Shown here piece after piece: positions 16,549-25,409 of a stretch of 64,000 nt of DNA. Each line of letters starts with the position of its first letter. Positions within the stretch are counted from its first letter, which is position 1. The notes below the pieces were generated by a model that was not told where the DNA came from, did not search any database, and was given only the letters and a program-made list of their open reading frames with translations. The stretch comes from Pseudomonas sp. LRP2-20. Its GTDB lineage: Bacteria > Pseudomonadota > Gammaproteobacteria > Pseudomonadales > Pseudomonadaceae. The DNA lies in NCBI RefSeq assembly GCF_024349685.1, contig NZ_AP025944.1, forward strand, positions 2,300,001 to 2,364,000, given 5' to 3'. A program made the position numbers and the translations under genes.

Positions 16549-17490
16549 TTGCCGCTTGCGGGGGTACAGACGGAGGCGGTGGTGGACACTTCGCCCGATC
16601 GTTATCTCCAGGCCGCGCGTCGCGCCAGTACCGAGCGGCGCTACGCCCAGGCCATTGCGCACTTCGAGACGGAGTGGGGTGGGTTGCTGCCCGCCTCCAG
16701 TGAAAGTGTGGTGCGCTACCTCACGCATTACGGCGACCAACTGACGAGCCGAACCCTGCGGGTGCACCTGGCCGCCTTGGCGCGCTGGCACCAGCAATTG
16801 GGCTTTGCCGATCCCACCAAATCCTATCGGGTGCGCGATACGCTGAAGGGGATTCAGGCGCTGCATCCGCAGCCGGTGAAGCAGGCCGAGGCCCTAGCGC
16901 TCCACGAGTTGGAGCTCTGCATCAATCAATTGGCTGAAGAGCTTGCGGATCCGCTGCCAGTGGTGAGGCTGCGTGCAGCCCGTGATCAGGCACTGATCCT
17001 GCTAGGGTTCTGGCGGGCATTTCGCAGCGACGAGTTGAGCCGGTTGCGTATCGAGAACATCCAGTGGCGCAAAGCTCAGGGGTTGGAGCTGTTCCTACCA
17101 AATAGCAAAACTGACCGCAGCAACCGCGGCCGGTTGGTCAAAGTTCCGGCACTTAAGCGCTTGTGCCCAGTCGCGGCTTATGAGGTGTGGTTGAATGAGA
17201 GTGAGCTTACCGAGGGCGCGCTGTTTCGCTCCATTGATCGCTGGGGGCATATCGGTGAGCAGGCCCTCAACGCCAACAGCGTATCCCGACTACTGCGTCA
17301 AGTTTTTCTACGTAGCGGCGTCGACCCGGAAGGCTATTCGGGACACTCCCTGCGCCGAGGCTTCGCCACGTGGGCTAGTGCGAATCAATGGAGTCATAAA
17401 GCTTTGATGGATTACGTCGGCTGGCGTGATGTGCAGTCAGCTATACGCTACATAGACAGTGATGGACCGTTTGGTAATTGGGCTTTGTAA
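16549..17490 (+). CDS. tnpS: TnpS tyrosine recombinase (cointegrate resolvase)
   Basis: 313 residues from TTG 16549; a GTG near 16579 is another possible start. The N-terminal SAM-like core-binding domain covers residues 15-110. The catalytic domain has Arg in FWRAFRSDELSRL, the HxxR in GHSLRRGFATW, His in WSHKALMDYVGW and the nucleophile Tyr in AIRYIDSD. All catalytic residues are present. Paired divergently with tnpT, it should resolve transposon cointegrates. A decayed relative of its C-terminal half lies at 35285-35663. Confidence 0.88.
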   Translation: MPLAGVQTEAVVDTSPDRYLQAARRASTERRYAQAIAHFETEWGGLLPASSESVVRYLTHYGDQLTSRTLRVHLAALARWHQQLGFADPTKSYRVRDTLKGIQALHPQPVKQAEALALHELELCINQLAEELADPLPVVRLRAARDQALILLGFWRAFRSDELSRLRIENIQWRKAQGLELFLPNSKTDRSNRGRLVKVPALKRLCPVAAYEVWLNESELTEGALFRSIDRWGHIGEQALNANSVSRLLRQVFLRSGVDPEGYSGHSLRRGFATWASANQWSHKALMDYVGWRDVQSAIRYIDSDGPFGNWAL

Positions 17491-17525
17491 TATTATTAAC
17501 GAAATAATCAGCTGTATTATGGGGC

Positions 17526-17702
17526 TTAGAATTGCGAGAGGTGAGTTATTTGAAGAGGGTTACTGTACACAGGTGTGGATCGCTGCTCCCGCAGGCTTTC
17601 CTGCAAGTTGATGGTTTTCTCGCGAAAAAACTTTCGGTCAACAATAGGGACTGTTTGCCAAGCGGTCGGGTTATCTTGACTTTTTGGTGTTTGTTCGGTC
17701 AT
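17526..17702 (-). CDS. Small hypothetical protein downstream of the metallopeptidase-like gene
   Basis: A 58-codon frame from ATG 17702 (MTEQTPKSQDNPTAWQTVPI), lying 86 bp after the stop of the 444-residue gene on the same strand. No ribosome site or known domain is visible. It is included because it would be the last member of the leftward cluster if real. Confidence 0.25.
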   Translation of the reverse strand: MTEQTPKSQDNPTAWQTVPIVDRKFFREKTINLQESLREQRSTPVYSNPLQITHLSQF

Positions 17703-17788
17703 TGCTGATCGTGTGCATGCAGCATATGTTAAGGCGGTTAATGCTCCGCGAAAGCTGTACTCCGCGGAGCGAATCAATTATTTTTTAT

Positions 17789-19123
17789 CTAGTCGTTGGT
17801 TCGAGCACAACCTATTGTATTCAGCACCGCTCTACCGAAGAAACACATGTTGTTTAGGTGTAAATATTGGCTGATCCACGGTCGTTTTTTACAGGTGTCC
17901 GAGCTACCCATCCTTAATGTATTTGTACAGCTAGTATAAAATGGACAAATCAGAGCGTCGGGGTGTTTTATTTCTTTTGGGTCCAATTTTAGGAAGCTAA
18001 ACGTATAGAGGAATGACGCTTGTGCCATCCGACGGCCTGCAGATAGCTCTGGATCGAGTTGGTCGGCTAAGGATATGTCGTACATTAAATCCTTTTGCGG
18101 CTTATCACTTTCACCAGCTCTTTCTTGGACCAAGAAGCCAGTTCCGTACTTCTCCAGAGAATGGAATAATGCTGCTGCGCCTTCAGATGCAAATGTGTCA
18201 ACTAAAGATATTTCGAAAAAAGGATCGCTTAGTCGGTGGTCGAGATTCTCACGCATTTTTTTTGTGGCGTACTTCACGGCCCTTGCAACCGGTTCATCGG
18301 CAGGGAATAAGCTGTCAATAAAGTCAATATTTCTGGCAATTGCATCTGCATTGAGCTTAAGATGTTCTAAAGCTGCTTTGATAATTAATTGATCGGGGTC
18401 AATGCCTTGTTCACTGGCTATTTGCGCACGTTCAAGCAGTTTCGGCAACCATTCCGGTGGGTCGAGGTGTTGAAGTGAAAGGATACCGCATTTCAACACT
18501 GTCTCAGCAGCCAAGTCGGGCGCGATAAAAGATGCTAGTTTACTGACTAAGTGATAGGGATAAACATTTGCAGAGGCAAGCTCTTTGTTTTTAATAAGGT
18601 ATCGTTCTTCGAGTAAAAAGGCTACGGACTCGACAATCTCATGGCAACCGATAAGGGTTTCGATGTGTTCCTTGCCGTCAATGACTGTGTCGCACACTAT
18701 TTCAGTGCACTTGTAATTTATATCATCGTCAATTGACCAGCTCCGTAGTGAGTATGATAAGAGTTTTACGCTGCTGCTTGGTGTGTTGTGCGGTATTCTG
18801 TTGGCCTTAGGAGAGCGAGCGTTGAGCCTGTAATTAAGCTGTCTGTGGATGTTGTTAAAGTGCTGAGGGTCGGGTGCTGTAGGACTGTCATAAACATAAG
18901 TGCGGACATTCGACCAAAGCAATACGGTGTGAGAATACGCGACTATGCCGTGATATGTGGATATATTGTGCAGGAAGTGTAGCCATTCATGAATGAAGAA
19001 GCCTGATTCTTGGGGGGTTTCAAAGCCCCGTAGGTTTTCAGGATCGGCAAATGGTTGGAAGGCAGATTTAAATTTAATTACTTGGTAGTCTGGGAGGTAG
19101 GTGGCTGCCGCTTCACTAATCAT
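17789..19123 (-). CDS. HExxH zinc-metallopeptidase-like protein, island gene
   Basis: 444 residues, AT-rich. Near the N-terminus FFIHEWLHFLHN gives HExxH at residues 45-49, and about 112 residues later GCHEIVESVAFLLEE supplies the glutamate-bearing helix expected of a gluzincin. There is no signal peptide, so it should act in the cytoplasm. The C-terminal part has several cysteines (CPFYTSCTN, SSDTCKK), perhaps a second metal site. The family is not known to me. It is the most downstream large gene of a four-gene leftward cluster whose other members look like nuclease-type defence proteins, so a protease effector is a reasonable inference. Confidence 0.65.
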   Translation of the reverse strand: MISEAAATYLPDYQVIKFKSAFQPFADPENLRGFETPQESGFFIHEWLHFLHNISTYHGIVAYSHTVLLWSNVRTYVYDSPTAPDPQHFNNIHRQLNYRLNARSPKANRIPHNTPSSSVKLLSYSLRSWSIDDDINYKCTEIVCDTVIDGKEHIETLIGCHEIVESVAFLLEERYLIKNKELASANVYPYHLVSKLASFIAPDLAAETVLKCGILSLQHLDPPEWLPKLLERAQIASEQGIDPDQLIIKAALEHLKLNADAIARNIDFIDSLFPADEPVARAVKYATKKMRENLDHRLSDPFFEISLVDTFASEGAAALFHSLEKYGTGFLVQERAGESDKPQKDLMYDISLADQLDPELSAGRRMAQASFLYTFSFLKLDPKEIKHPDALICPFYTSCTNTLRMGSSDTCKKRPWISQYLHLNNMCFFGRAVLNTIGCARTND

Positions 19124-19197
19124 GGTTGAAATCCAGTGGTTGTCGGTTTTTTGTCATCACGCCCGATGCGTTATGGCGCTTGGGGAGACTATTTAAA

Positions 19198-19815
19198 TCA
19201 CGCAGAAGGAAAAAGCCCCATTGGTATGTGGGATATGCCAGCGGAGCTACATTTCTTTAATATTTGCTCCGCTTCTTCATGGATTTTGTTTAAATCTACC
19301 TTATTGCCCATGTTGTAGAATTTCTTTTCTGATACCACGTATAGCTTTATTGGGAGGAGTTTTGGTTCGTAAATGTCCCAGTCGGAAATGGTTAAATTGT
19401 ATGCAATTGGGGGCGGGTCGAAAGGATCGTTAGAAAGTCTGAGATTAAGTCGATCTAGATGCTCGTCGAAGTGCTCTACTGAATTGCGTACTGTTCTATT
19501 CTGGATTTCTGTTATGTCAATGGATTCTAAAAAAGCATTGATTGTTTCTGCTCTATTTGTGCGCAGTGCGAATAAAGGTGCGGTTTCACTTTTGCTTTTT
19601 TTCTTGGGAAGGGAGATTAGTCTTGAAATTCCTGCTGCATCATTCAGCAGTGAGGTTATTATGCTATGTGTTTCTGGGTCATTTTGTATGAAAGCGCCCG
19701 GGAAAAGTGGCTGGGTGTTATCGAAGACTAACTTGCATTTTTTGTCAATTTGGTAAGCTAGGTAATGTAGTTCGTGGTAGTAATATTTATTTAGTTTTGT
19801 GGTTTCGAATTTCAT
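19198..19815 (-). CDS. HEPN-motif protein (putative RNase), island gene
   Basis: 205 residues, AT-rich, mostly helical by composition. The motif VRNSVEHFDEHLDR gives R110-N-x3-H115, the Rx4H signature (RN form) of HEPN ribonucleases found in abortive-infection and toxin systems. No other domain is recognised. It lies 74 bp upstream of the metallopeptidase-like gene and 124 bp downstream of the PD-(D/E)XK-like gene, all leftward. The motif is short, so the HEPN call rests on motif, helical content and context together. Confidence 0.55.
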   Translation of the reverse strand: MKFETTKLNKYYYHELHYLAYQIDKKCKLVFDNTQPLFPGAFIQNDPETHSIITSLLNDAAGISRLISLPKKKSKSETAPLFALRTNRAETINAFLESIDITEIQNRTVRNSVEHFDEHLDRLNLRLSNDPFDPPPIAYNLTISDWDIYEPKLLPIKLYVVSEKKFYNMGNKVDLNKIHEEAEQILKKCSSAGISHIPMGLFPSA

Positions 19816-19939
19816 TGTGCGTCCGTTCGGGGCTTTTCAATGATTATTATTTATCATAGGCTTGTATATTGGTGTGCAATTTTTGAATAGTCTGCTCAAA
19901 TCTGGCGACCCGTATTAATGGGTCGCCAGGCTTAACTGG

Positions 19940-21046
19940 TTATGCGGAGGATCTGAGGTCATTGAAATCCTCTTCCAAATGGACTGAAAATTCACGCGGG
20001 ATCTTCAGTGACTCTACTAGGTAGCGTGACATGTTCATGCTGAATTGCCTGATTCTTTTGTTGGACTGAATGGCCTGAGAGATGTACTCGTCTTTATGTG
20101 CTTCCTTTGTGGATATTTTCATTAGAGCAAGCTCCCTGAGTGGAAGTATGCACTTTTGTATGTCCGTGGGGGAATTCAAGAGTTTTCGAGTTAACTCCAT
20201 GAAGCCTGACCAGTCTTTGAGCTCGGGATCTTGTGGGGCTGCGCCTTCACGCTGCGCGGTAAAGAGTTCAGTAAGCCTGCTGCGCAGCGTGTAACTGTCT
20301 CTGCCTCCCCAAATATAGAACTTTAGAATGCTCTCGAATTGCTTTTCTTCTGCATCAAACTCAACTATGTTGCGGAGGTCGTGTATCACTTGCGCCATTA
20401 GGAAGGCGAATATTGAAAGCGAGTATAAGAAAAGGCTTTTGTGTTTGTCCTTTGCCGGATCAAGCTCACCTTTTATTTTTGAAAGTGCGGATAAAAATTT
20501 GCGTAAAGCTTTAACTGCATCTTTTTCGATTGGTGCTTCACTGTGAAGAAAAGCTGAAAATTTAGCAAGAGCTGGTTCATTAAGGGTGATATCATAAAGT
20601 TTAGTCCAGTTTTCAATGGAGGTTGAGTAGCAATAGTCGATGCTGAAGTCAAGCGAGCAAGAATTTGCATAATTTTGAAACTGAGTTTCGTCAAATAAAT
20701 GCACTTTGATTTGTTTTGCGGACAGGCGATGTGCTTCAGATGCTTTTTTTCTCAAGATGATAAATGCTTCATCGCAACCACTAAATGTCATCAAGCCCCC
20801 GGCCCAAAACGCTCGATTGATTGGGCTGGTTTTACCTAAAGTTTTGCAATCAAATAGTACTCGTCGTGGCCGACCAGTAGAATCAATCTTGACCCCTAAG
20901 ACGTCCATGTCGGTAATAATCGTGCTGGTCGTTGAAAGCTCTCTGAAATTTTGAATGTCGACTTCAGGGAAAGGAATCATGTCGTTGACCAAGCAGAAGC
21001 GAATCGCCATTTCTTTTTGATGTATATCTTTATCTAGATTGGCCAT
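19940..21046 (-). CDS. PD-(D/E)XK restriction-endonuclease-like protein, island gene
   Basis: 368 residues from ATG 21046, which lies one base after the stop of the upstream gene; a TTG 15 bases earlier is less likely. Near residue 45, TDMDVLGVKID is followed by RRVLFDCKTLGKTSP, the D-x(17)-D-x-K pattern of a restriction-endonuclease fold. SPINRAFWAGGLMTF continues the core. The remaining 250 residues are helical and unknown. Tight coupling to the winged-helix-like gene upstream suggests that they work together. Confidence 0.65.
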   Translation of the reverse strand: MANLDKDIHQKEMAIRFCLVNDMIPFPEVDIQNFRELSTTSTIITDMDVLGVKIDSTGRPRRVLFDCKTLGKTSPINRAFWAGGLMTFSGCDEAFIILRKKASEAHRLSAKQIKVHLFDETQFQNYANSCSLDFSIDYCYSTSIENWTKLYDITLNEPALAKFSAFLHSEAPIEKDAVKALRKFLSALSKIKGELDPAKDKHKSLFLYSLSIFAFLMAQVIHDLRNIVEFDAEEKQFESILKFYIWGGRDSYTLRSRLTELFTAQREGAAPQDPELKDWSGFMELTRKLLNSPTDIQKCILPLRELALMKISTKEAHKDEYISQAIQSNKRIRQFSMNMSRYLVESLKIPREFSVHLEEDFNDLRSSA

Positions 21047-21047
21047 G

Positions 21048-22325
21048 TCATTCGTACGCAAGGATTAGTTGTTCGAATTGTTCCGCAGACTCACCATGAA
21101 GTGTAACTTGACTTCGCCCTTTTAGCTCGGCAGCAGAAATGATTGACTGGATATATTTCTCATCCTTAGATAAAGCAATTCTGGCTTCTTGCTTTACATC
21201 TAAGTTTGCCAATTCTCCAGTTCGTAGGAGATTGATGGCTAAATCCAGGGCGGCTTTGTTTTCTGGTTCGGGATTTAAGTGAAATTGATACCTGTCGCCA
21301 GCGATATGCTTCAGGTGCCCGACACGGAGGAAAACTAAGTTTCTATATTGGCTGGCCGCCTCAGAGTTCGAACCAATATAACCTTGGTCACGAAGTACTT
21401 CAAGGATCCTGATTGGCATTTTGATTCTGAACTGCTCTGCTAGGAGTTGACCTTTTCGGACGCAAGCGACTAAGGCCATTGCACGTTCATAGATTTCTCT
21501 GTTCGAAGAGTCAAGCCGGCTTTTGCCTGGCTTAGGGGTGAAGACAAAAGTCTCCTTGGAGTTCTTGAACTCAATGGAGGGAGGCTTCAGTATTCCCTCT
21601 GAGCATAAATGGATCAATAGTTGCATCTGCTGATTGGTGAGCTTTTTGCCGCCAAGTTCGGCACGCTTTTGGATTAATGAAAGTGGCCAGCCCTGATTGC
21701 TTTTTATGACGTCAAGGACTATGGATATGTCATCTGCACCAACCTTCGCCGTAAGGTCGGCTAGCTCACCTAAATTGTCCGAGAAGTAAAATGGGCTCGC
21801 GATTATGTTGCGTCCTCGCGCTCGGAATTCTTTAAAATAATTTCCTGTTTCGCCGATGTTGACGCAGCGCTCCATTAATTTGTGATCAATGCCAATGTTA
21901 GATACTAAGCGGTCACGATTTTCAGGTTTCTGTTGAAGCTCCGACAGGATTAGTAGCGTCCCTTGTTCATGCTCATTGAGCTCGGAGAAACTGAAATAAT
22001 CGCCCACTCGCTCATAGATATCTTTGAAGTGGGGTATGTCAGGTATTATCGATAATATTTTACCGTCTTTTTTCACTATGCCTACATATTCTATTTCTCC
22101 CAGTATCTCGATTACTTCTCTTAAGGCATATGACGGTATTGAAAAGAAATGATCGCTAACTTTTCTGAGGACTTCGAATTCGATTTCCTGAAGGCCTCTC
22201 AGGTGTATTGCCAAGGTCGCGGCCATGCCCATTGTTCGGAGGCGGTCAAAATCAGGCACATCTATACGACCCAGCCCTGCTTGCACGTCGTATGAGAGTT
22301 CAATAAGTTTTCGGCCTTTTAACAT
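21048..22325 (-). CDS. Winged-helix-like protein of unknown function, first gene of the leftward cluster
   Basis: 425 residues, AT-rich. Segments such as LREVIEILGEIEYVGIVKKDG, DDISIVLDVIKSNQGWP and MPIRILEVLRDQGYIGSN read like successive winged-helix units, and there is no enzyme motif. It is the promoter-proximal gene of the four-gene cluster, and its stop is one base from the next start. It may be the sensor or DNA-binding component; that is inference from position and fold only. Confidence 0.55.
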   Translation of the reverse strand: MLKGRKLIELSYDVQAGLGRIDVPDFDRLRTMGMAATLAIHLRGLQEIEFEVLRKVSDHFFSIPSYALREVIEILGEIEYVGIVKKDGKILSIIPDIPHFKDIYERVGDYFSFSELNEHEQGTLLILSELQQKPENRDRLVSNIGIDHKLMERCVNIGETGNYFKEFRARGRNIIASPFYFSDNLGELADLTAKVGADDISIVLDVIKSNQGWPLSLIQKRAELGGKKLTNQQMQLLIHLCSEGILKPPSIEFKNSKETFVFTPKPGKSRLDSSNREIYERAMALVACVRKGQLLAEQFRIKMPIRILEVLRDQGYIGSNSEAASQYRNLVFLRVGHLKHIAGDRYQFHLNPEPENKAALDLAINLLRTGELANLDVKQEARIALSKDEKYIQSIISAAELKGRSQVTLHGESAEQFEQLILAYE

Positions 22326-23300
22326 AGTTTGCTCTTTTGTCTTTGTCTGGATGGTTGTTTGGCTTTATTGTTGATTGTGTGCTTTGTAAACGGATTTCGA
22401 ACATGATCGTATGGTGCAAAGTTAATTTTTATATTTGATGCTCAGTAGGGAGTGCCCCGGCTTCTGTTCAGTACTGATGTGTCCATGGATTTTCCGGTGC
22501 GCGGCATGCCCGAGTTATCTAGGTAAACTATTTTATCTTCAGTGCGCGCCGCGGATAGGCCAATTTGGGCCAGTGGAAAAAACTTCGGTTGTTGGGACTT
22601 TTGGGGGTATTGCTGAGCGTCTGCAATATGCCTCGCGCAGCTATTTGATTCTGGTTGTCGTATGCGGGTAAATGGCCCGCGAAGACTCTTGATGGCTGGA
22701 GTGTCGATTGAAGTCTTCTAGGAGGAGCATGATGTTGCGTACCCAGTGCACGTTTTCCCCACAGATCCCCCTCGAATCTGATCTCTTGGGTACAAAACCG
22801 CGGAAGCGCGGCCTGGACCCATGGTGGGGCCTCCGAACACAGCAGAGTTTCTCCATCAATATCCATACCTTAGCTCTCTATCCCTGATAGCGATGAATGC
22901 AGGATGCTATCATACCGCCATCACTAGGCAGATCGTCCATCTGTCTGATGCCAGTTTCCCGTAAAATCACGCCGAGGCAGCTCAGTGCTGCTCAGTGATC
23001 ATTATGCTCGGTGCCCTGAAGTGCTTTGCTATGTGGCCGTCGGCAAATCGACCGCCAGGGCTGTCCCAGCCAGTTCATAGGTCTGATCTGACTACTCTTA
23101 GGCATTCCTGCTATGCACGGAGCCACAGTAGCCTGGTTGGGGTTGCATCCAGGCTGTGCGAACCATCGTAAGGGTGACCCGTGGTGGCCAAAAAGGGTAC
23201 TATCGCCGGTCATCTTATTAGCGGACGACCTGCCTGGCCTGGCCATTGTCTTGGGGCAATCGGGCACCGCAGTTGCCACATTTTAAAGCGAGAAATACCA
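22326..23300. other. Long divergent intergenic region of the island
   Basis: About 970 bp between the leftward cluster and the methyltransferase gene. It is AT-rich near 22330-22540 and GC-richer after. A TGATAGC/GCTATCA inverted pair with a 14-base loop lies near 22886-22913. Several short frames on both strands have no ribosome site or family resemblance and were not called. Both arms of the island must be transcribed from here. Confidence 0.5.
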
Positions 23301-25385
23301 GTGGGTGATGTAAGCACTCCAAATCCTGCGTTGGCGTCGCCCGCGCCAGCTAAGCAACGTTTGACCATCCCTGCGTTAACCCTTGCGGAAGCTGACGAAA
23401 TTCCGGTTGAGACACTGATCCGTTTTGCTTTGCGAGACGGTCGGCGCCCACGTCCGATCTATACTGCCCATAAGTGGTTTGCTCGTCGCCTTCCGTCAGT
23501 ATTCCGAAGCTTGCTAATCGGGGTGACCACCGTGCCCGGGGCTGATTTCGAGTCGCTTTATTACGGTGATGCCGACTTAAACGGGCTCACCGTCCTGGAT
23601 CCGTTCGTAGGCGGCGGTACTTCGGTATTTGAAGCCTTTCGCTTAGGCGCTAACGTCCACGGCTGCGACGTTGATCCAGTGGCTTGTGCGGTCAGCCAGC
23701 TCGAACTCGATGCCGCCACAATGCCGGATTTGCAACCGGCTTTGGAGCAGCTCAAAGAGCGGGTTGGACAAAAGGTGCTCCAATTCCACCGCTCAGGTGA
23801 CGATCTCGTACTGCATCATTTCTGGGTGCAGCATGTCAGTTGTCAGCAGTGTTCGGCTGACTTCGATGCTCACCCCAGCTACATCCTCGCCGACGACGGA
23901 AAGGTGCGTCATGCTGTGTGCGCATACTGTAATGAGGTCGCAACACTTGCCTCCGGCACGCGAGCGTTTGATTGTGCCGCCTGCGGTCAGCACACGGTCT
24001 GTGACGAAGGTCCAGGGAAGGGGGGGCGAGCTGCATGCCCTAGCTGCGGACATGCGGAGCCGTTGATAGACCGCGGCCGCCGCAGCGGTGTCCCCGCATG
24101 GCGGCTTTTTGCCGTCGAGACGATTCCCCGCACCGATGACCGTCGGGTAGTGCCAATAGCCAATCGCGTATTCAGACGCGCCACTGACGATGACCGCCAG
24201 CAGTTCGCGGAGGCTTCAGTGTTGTTGCATCGCGGACTGGCCGAGGGCAGTCTCACGTTACCGACAGACCCGATAGAGGCTGACGGGTGGTCGGACGAAC
24301 GCCTGACCGCGTACGGGTATCGTTATTGGTCAGAGCTGTTCAATGATCGGCAACTTTTGCACTTGGCGTGGCTAATGAAGGAAATAGCCACATTGCCGGA
24401 GCCGGTTCGATCATTCATATCCATGGCATTCAGCGACCATCTTACGACCAATTGCATGATGGCTTCCTATGCTTATGGGTGGCGTCGTCTGACGCCGCTA
24501 TTTTCGCTCCGCGCGTTTCGCCATATTCAGCGGCCGGTGGAGTTGAACCCATGGATCGAGCGGACGGGGCGAGGGAGCTTCCCAAACACGGTACGCAAGC
24601 TAGGGCAGGCCGCTGCCTATGCGCGGTCTCCCAAGGAGCCAAGGGCGGCTGCAGAATTCGTTCCTGTCGCGCGTCGAATATCTAAGCGCCCAGGACGCAT
24701 CCACCTCGGCAGCGCACGTACGCTGAGCTTTCTAAAGAGTGGCTCTGTCGACGTGGTCATGACAGACCCGCCTTACTTCGACAATATTGCGTATTCCGAG
24801 CTTGCTCAGTTCTTCACGCCATGGTTGAAAGCTCTAGGGGTGATCGGCAGCTTGCCCCGTGATCATGTCATGAGCGAGAGTTTGGTCGCACGCAAGCACC
24901 AGCCGCAGAGTGTTCAGCACTTTATCTCTGGGCTGGGAGAGGCGTTTGTGGAGGTTGAACGAGTACTGCGGCCTAAAGGAGTGGTAGCATTTAGCTATCG
25001 GCATACTGAAGCCCCTGCATGGTTGGCGTTAGCGGAGGCCATTGCCGCTACCGGCTTACATGTTACTCGTGTTCTGCCGATGCCTGGTGAAGTAGGTATG
25101 GGCTTGCATGGACAAGGAGAGCGTGGCCTGTGGGATGCCATCTTTATCCTGCGACGTGGCCGGCGTCTTGTGGGTCAGGCGCGAGAACTCTTCGTCTCCC
25201 CGGCCGATATCCTGGCCGCAGATGAGGCGGTCGCTGAATGGCGCGAGCGATATGGTTGCCTGTCGATAGCCTTCAATGCGATCGACGCGATTGCTCTGAG
25301 GAGGGCCTTCCTTGTGGGGCAAGCCTTGGCCAAGAATAAAATAATCGGGCTTGATCACGTACCGCTCAAGGAGGCGCTGCGTTAA
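23301..25385 (+). CDS. Adenine-type DNA methyltransferase with inserted zinc ribbons
   Basis: About 694 residues from GTG 23301; a longer frame from 23181 adds 40 residues unlike protein. It begins with RRPRPIYTAHKWFARRLPS, then the SAM-binding motif I LDPFVGGGTSVFEA (near residue 100). A long insert carries four CxxC pairs (CQQCSADF, CAYCNEVA, CAACGQHT, CPSCGHAE), two zinc ribbons. The catalytic TDPPYFDNIAYS is near residue 488 and GVVAFSYRH follows. The order FxGxG then DPPY fits a beta-class-like amino-methylating enzyme of the kind found in defence islands. The next gene starts 24 bp later, so the pair forms an operon. Confidence 0.85.
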   Translation: MGDVSTPNPALASPAPAKQRLTIPALTLAEADEIPVETLIRFALRDGRRPRPIYTAHKWFARRLPSVFRSLLIGVTTVPGADFESLYYGDADLNGLTVLDPFVGGGTSVFEAFRLGANVHGCDVDPVACAVSQLELDAATMPDLQPALEQLKERVGQKVLQFHRSGDDLVLHHFWVQHVSCQQCSADFDAHPSYILADDGKVRHAVCAYCNEVATLASGTRAFDCAACGQHTVCDEGPGKGGRAACPSCGHAEPLIDRGRRSGVPAWRLFAVETIPRTDDRRVVPIANRVFRRATDDDRQQFAEASVLLHRGLAEGSLTLPTDPIEADGWSDERLTAYGYRYWSELFNDRQLLHLAWLMKEIATLPEPVRSFISMAFSDHLTTNCMMASYAYGWRRLTPLFSLRAFRHIQRPVELNPWIERTGRGSFPNTVRKLGQAAAYARSPKEPRAAAEFVPVARRISKRPGRIHLGSARTLSFLKSGSVDVVMTDPPYFDNIAYSELAQFFTPWLKALGVIGSLPRDHVMSESLVARKHQPQSVQHFISGLGEAFVEVERVLRPKGVVAFSYRHTEAPAWLALAEAIAATGLHVTRVLPMPGEVGMGLHGQGERGLWDAIFILRRGRRLVGQARELFVSPADILAADEAVAEWRERYGCLSIAFNAIDAIALRRAFLVGQALAKNKIIGLDHVPLKEALR

Positions 25386-25409
25386 ACAGCCAAATTGAAG
25401 TGGAAGGGA

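Noticed and set aside
22528..22866. A 112-codon minus-strand frame in the island's divergent region
   Set aside because: No ribosome site, unlikely composition, and it would sit in the only available promoter region.
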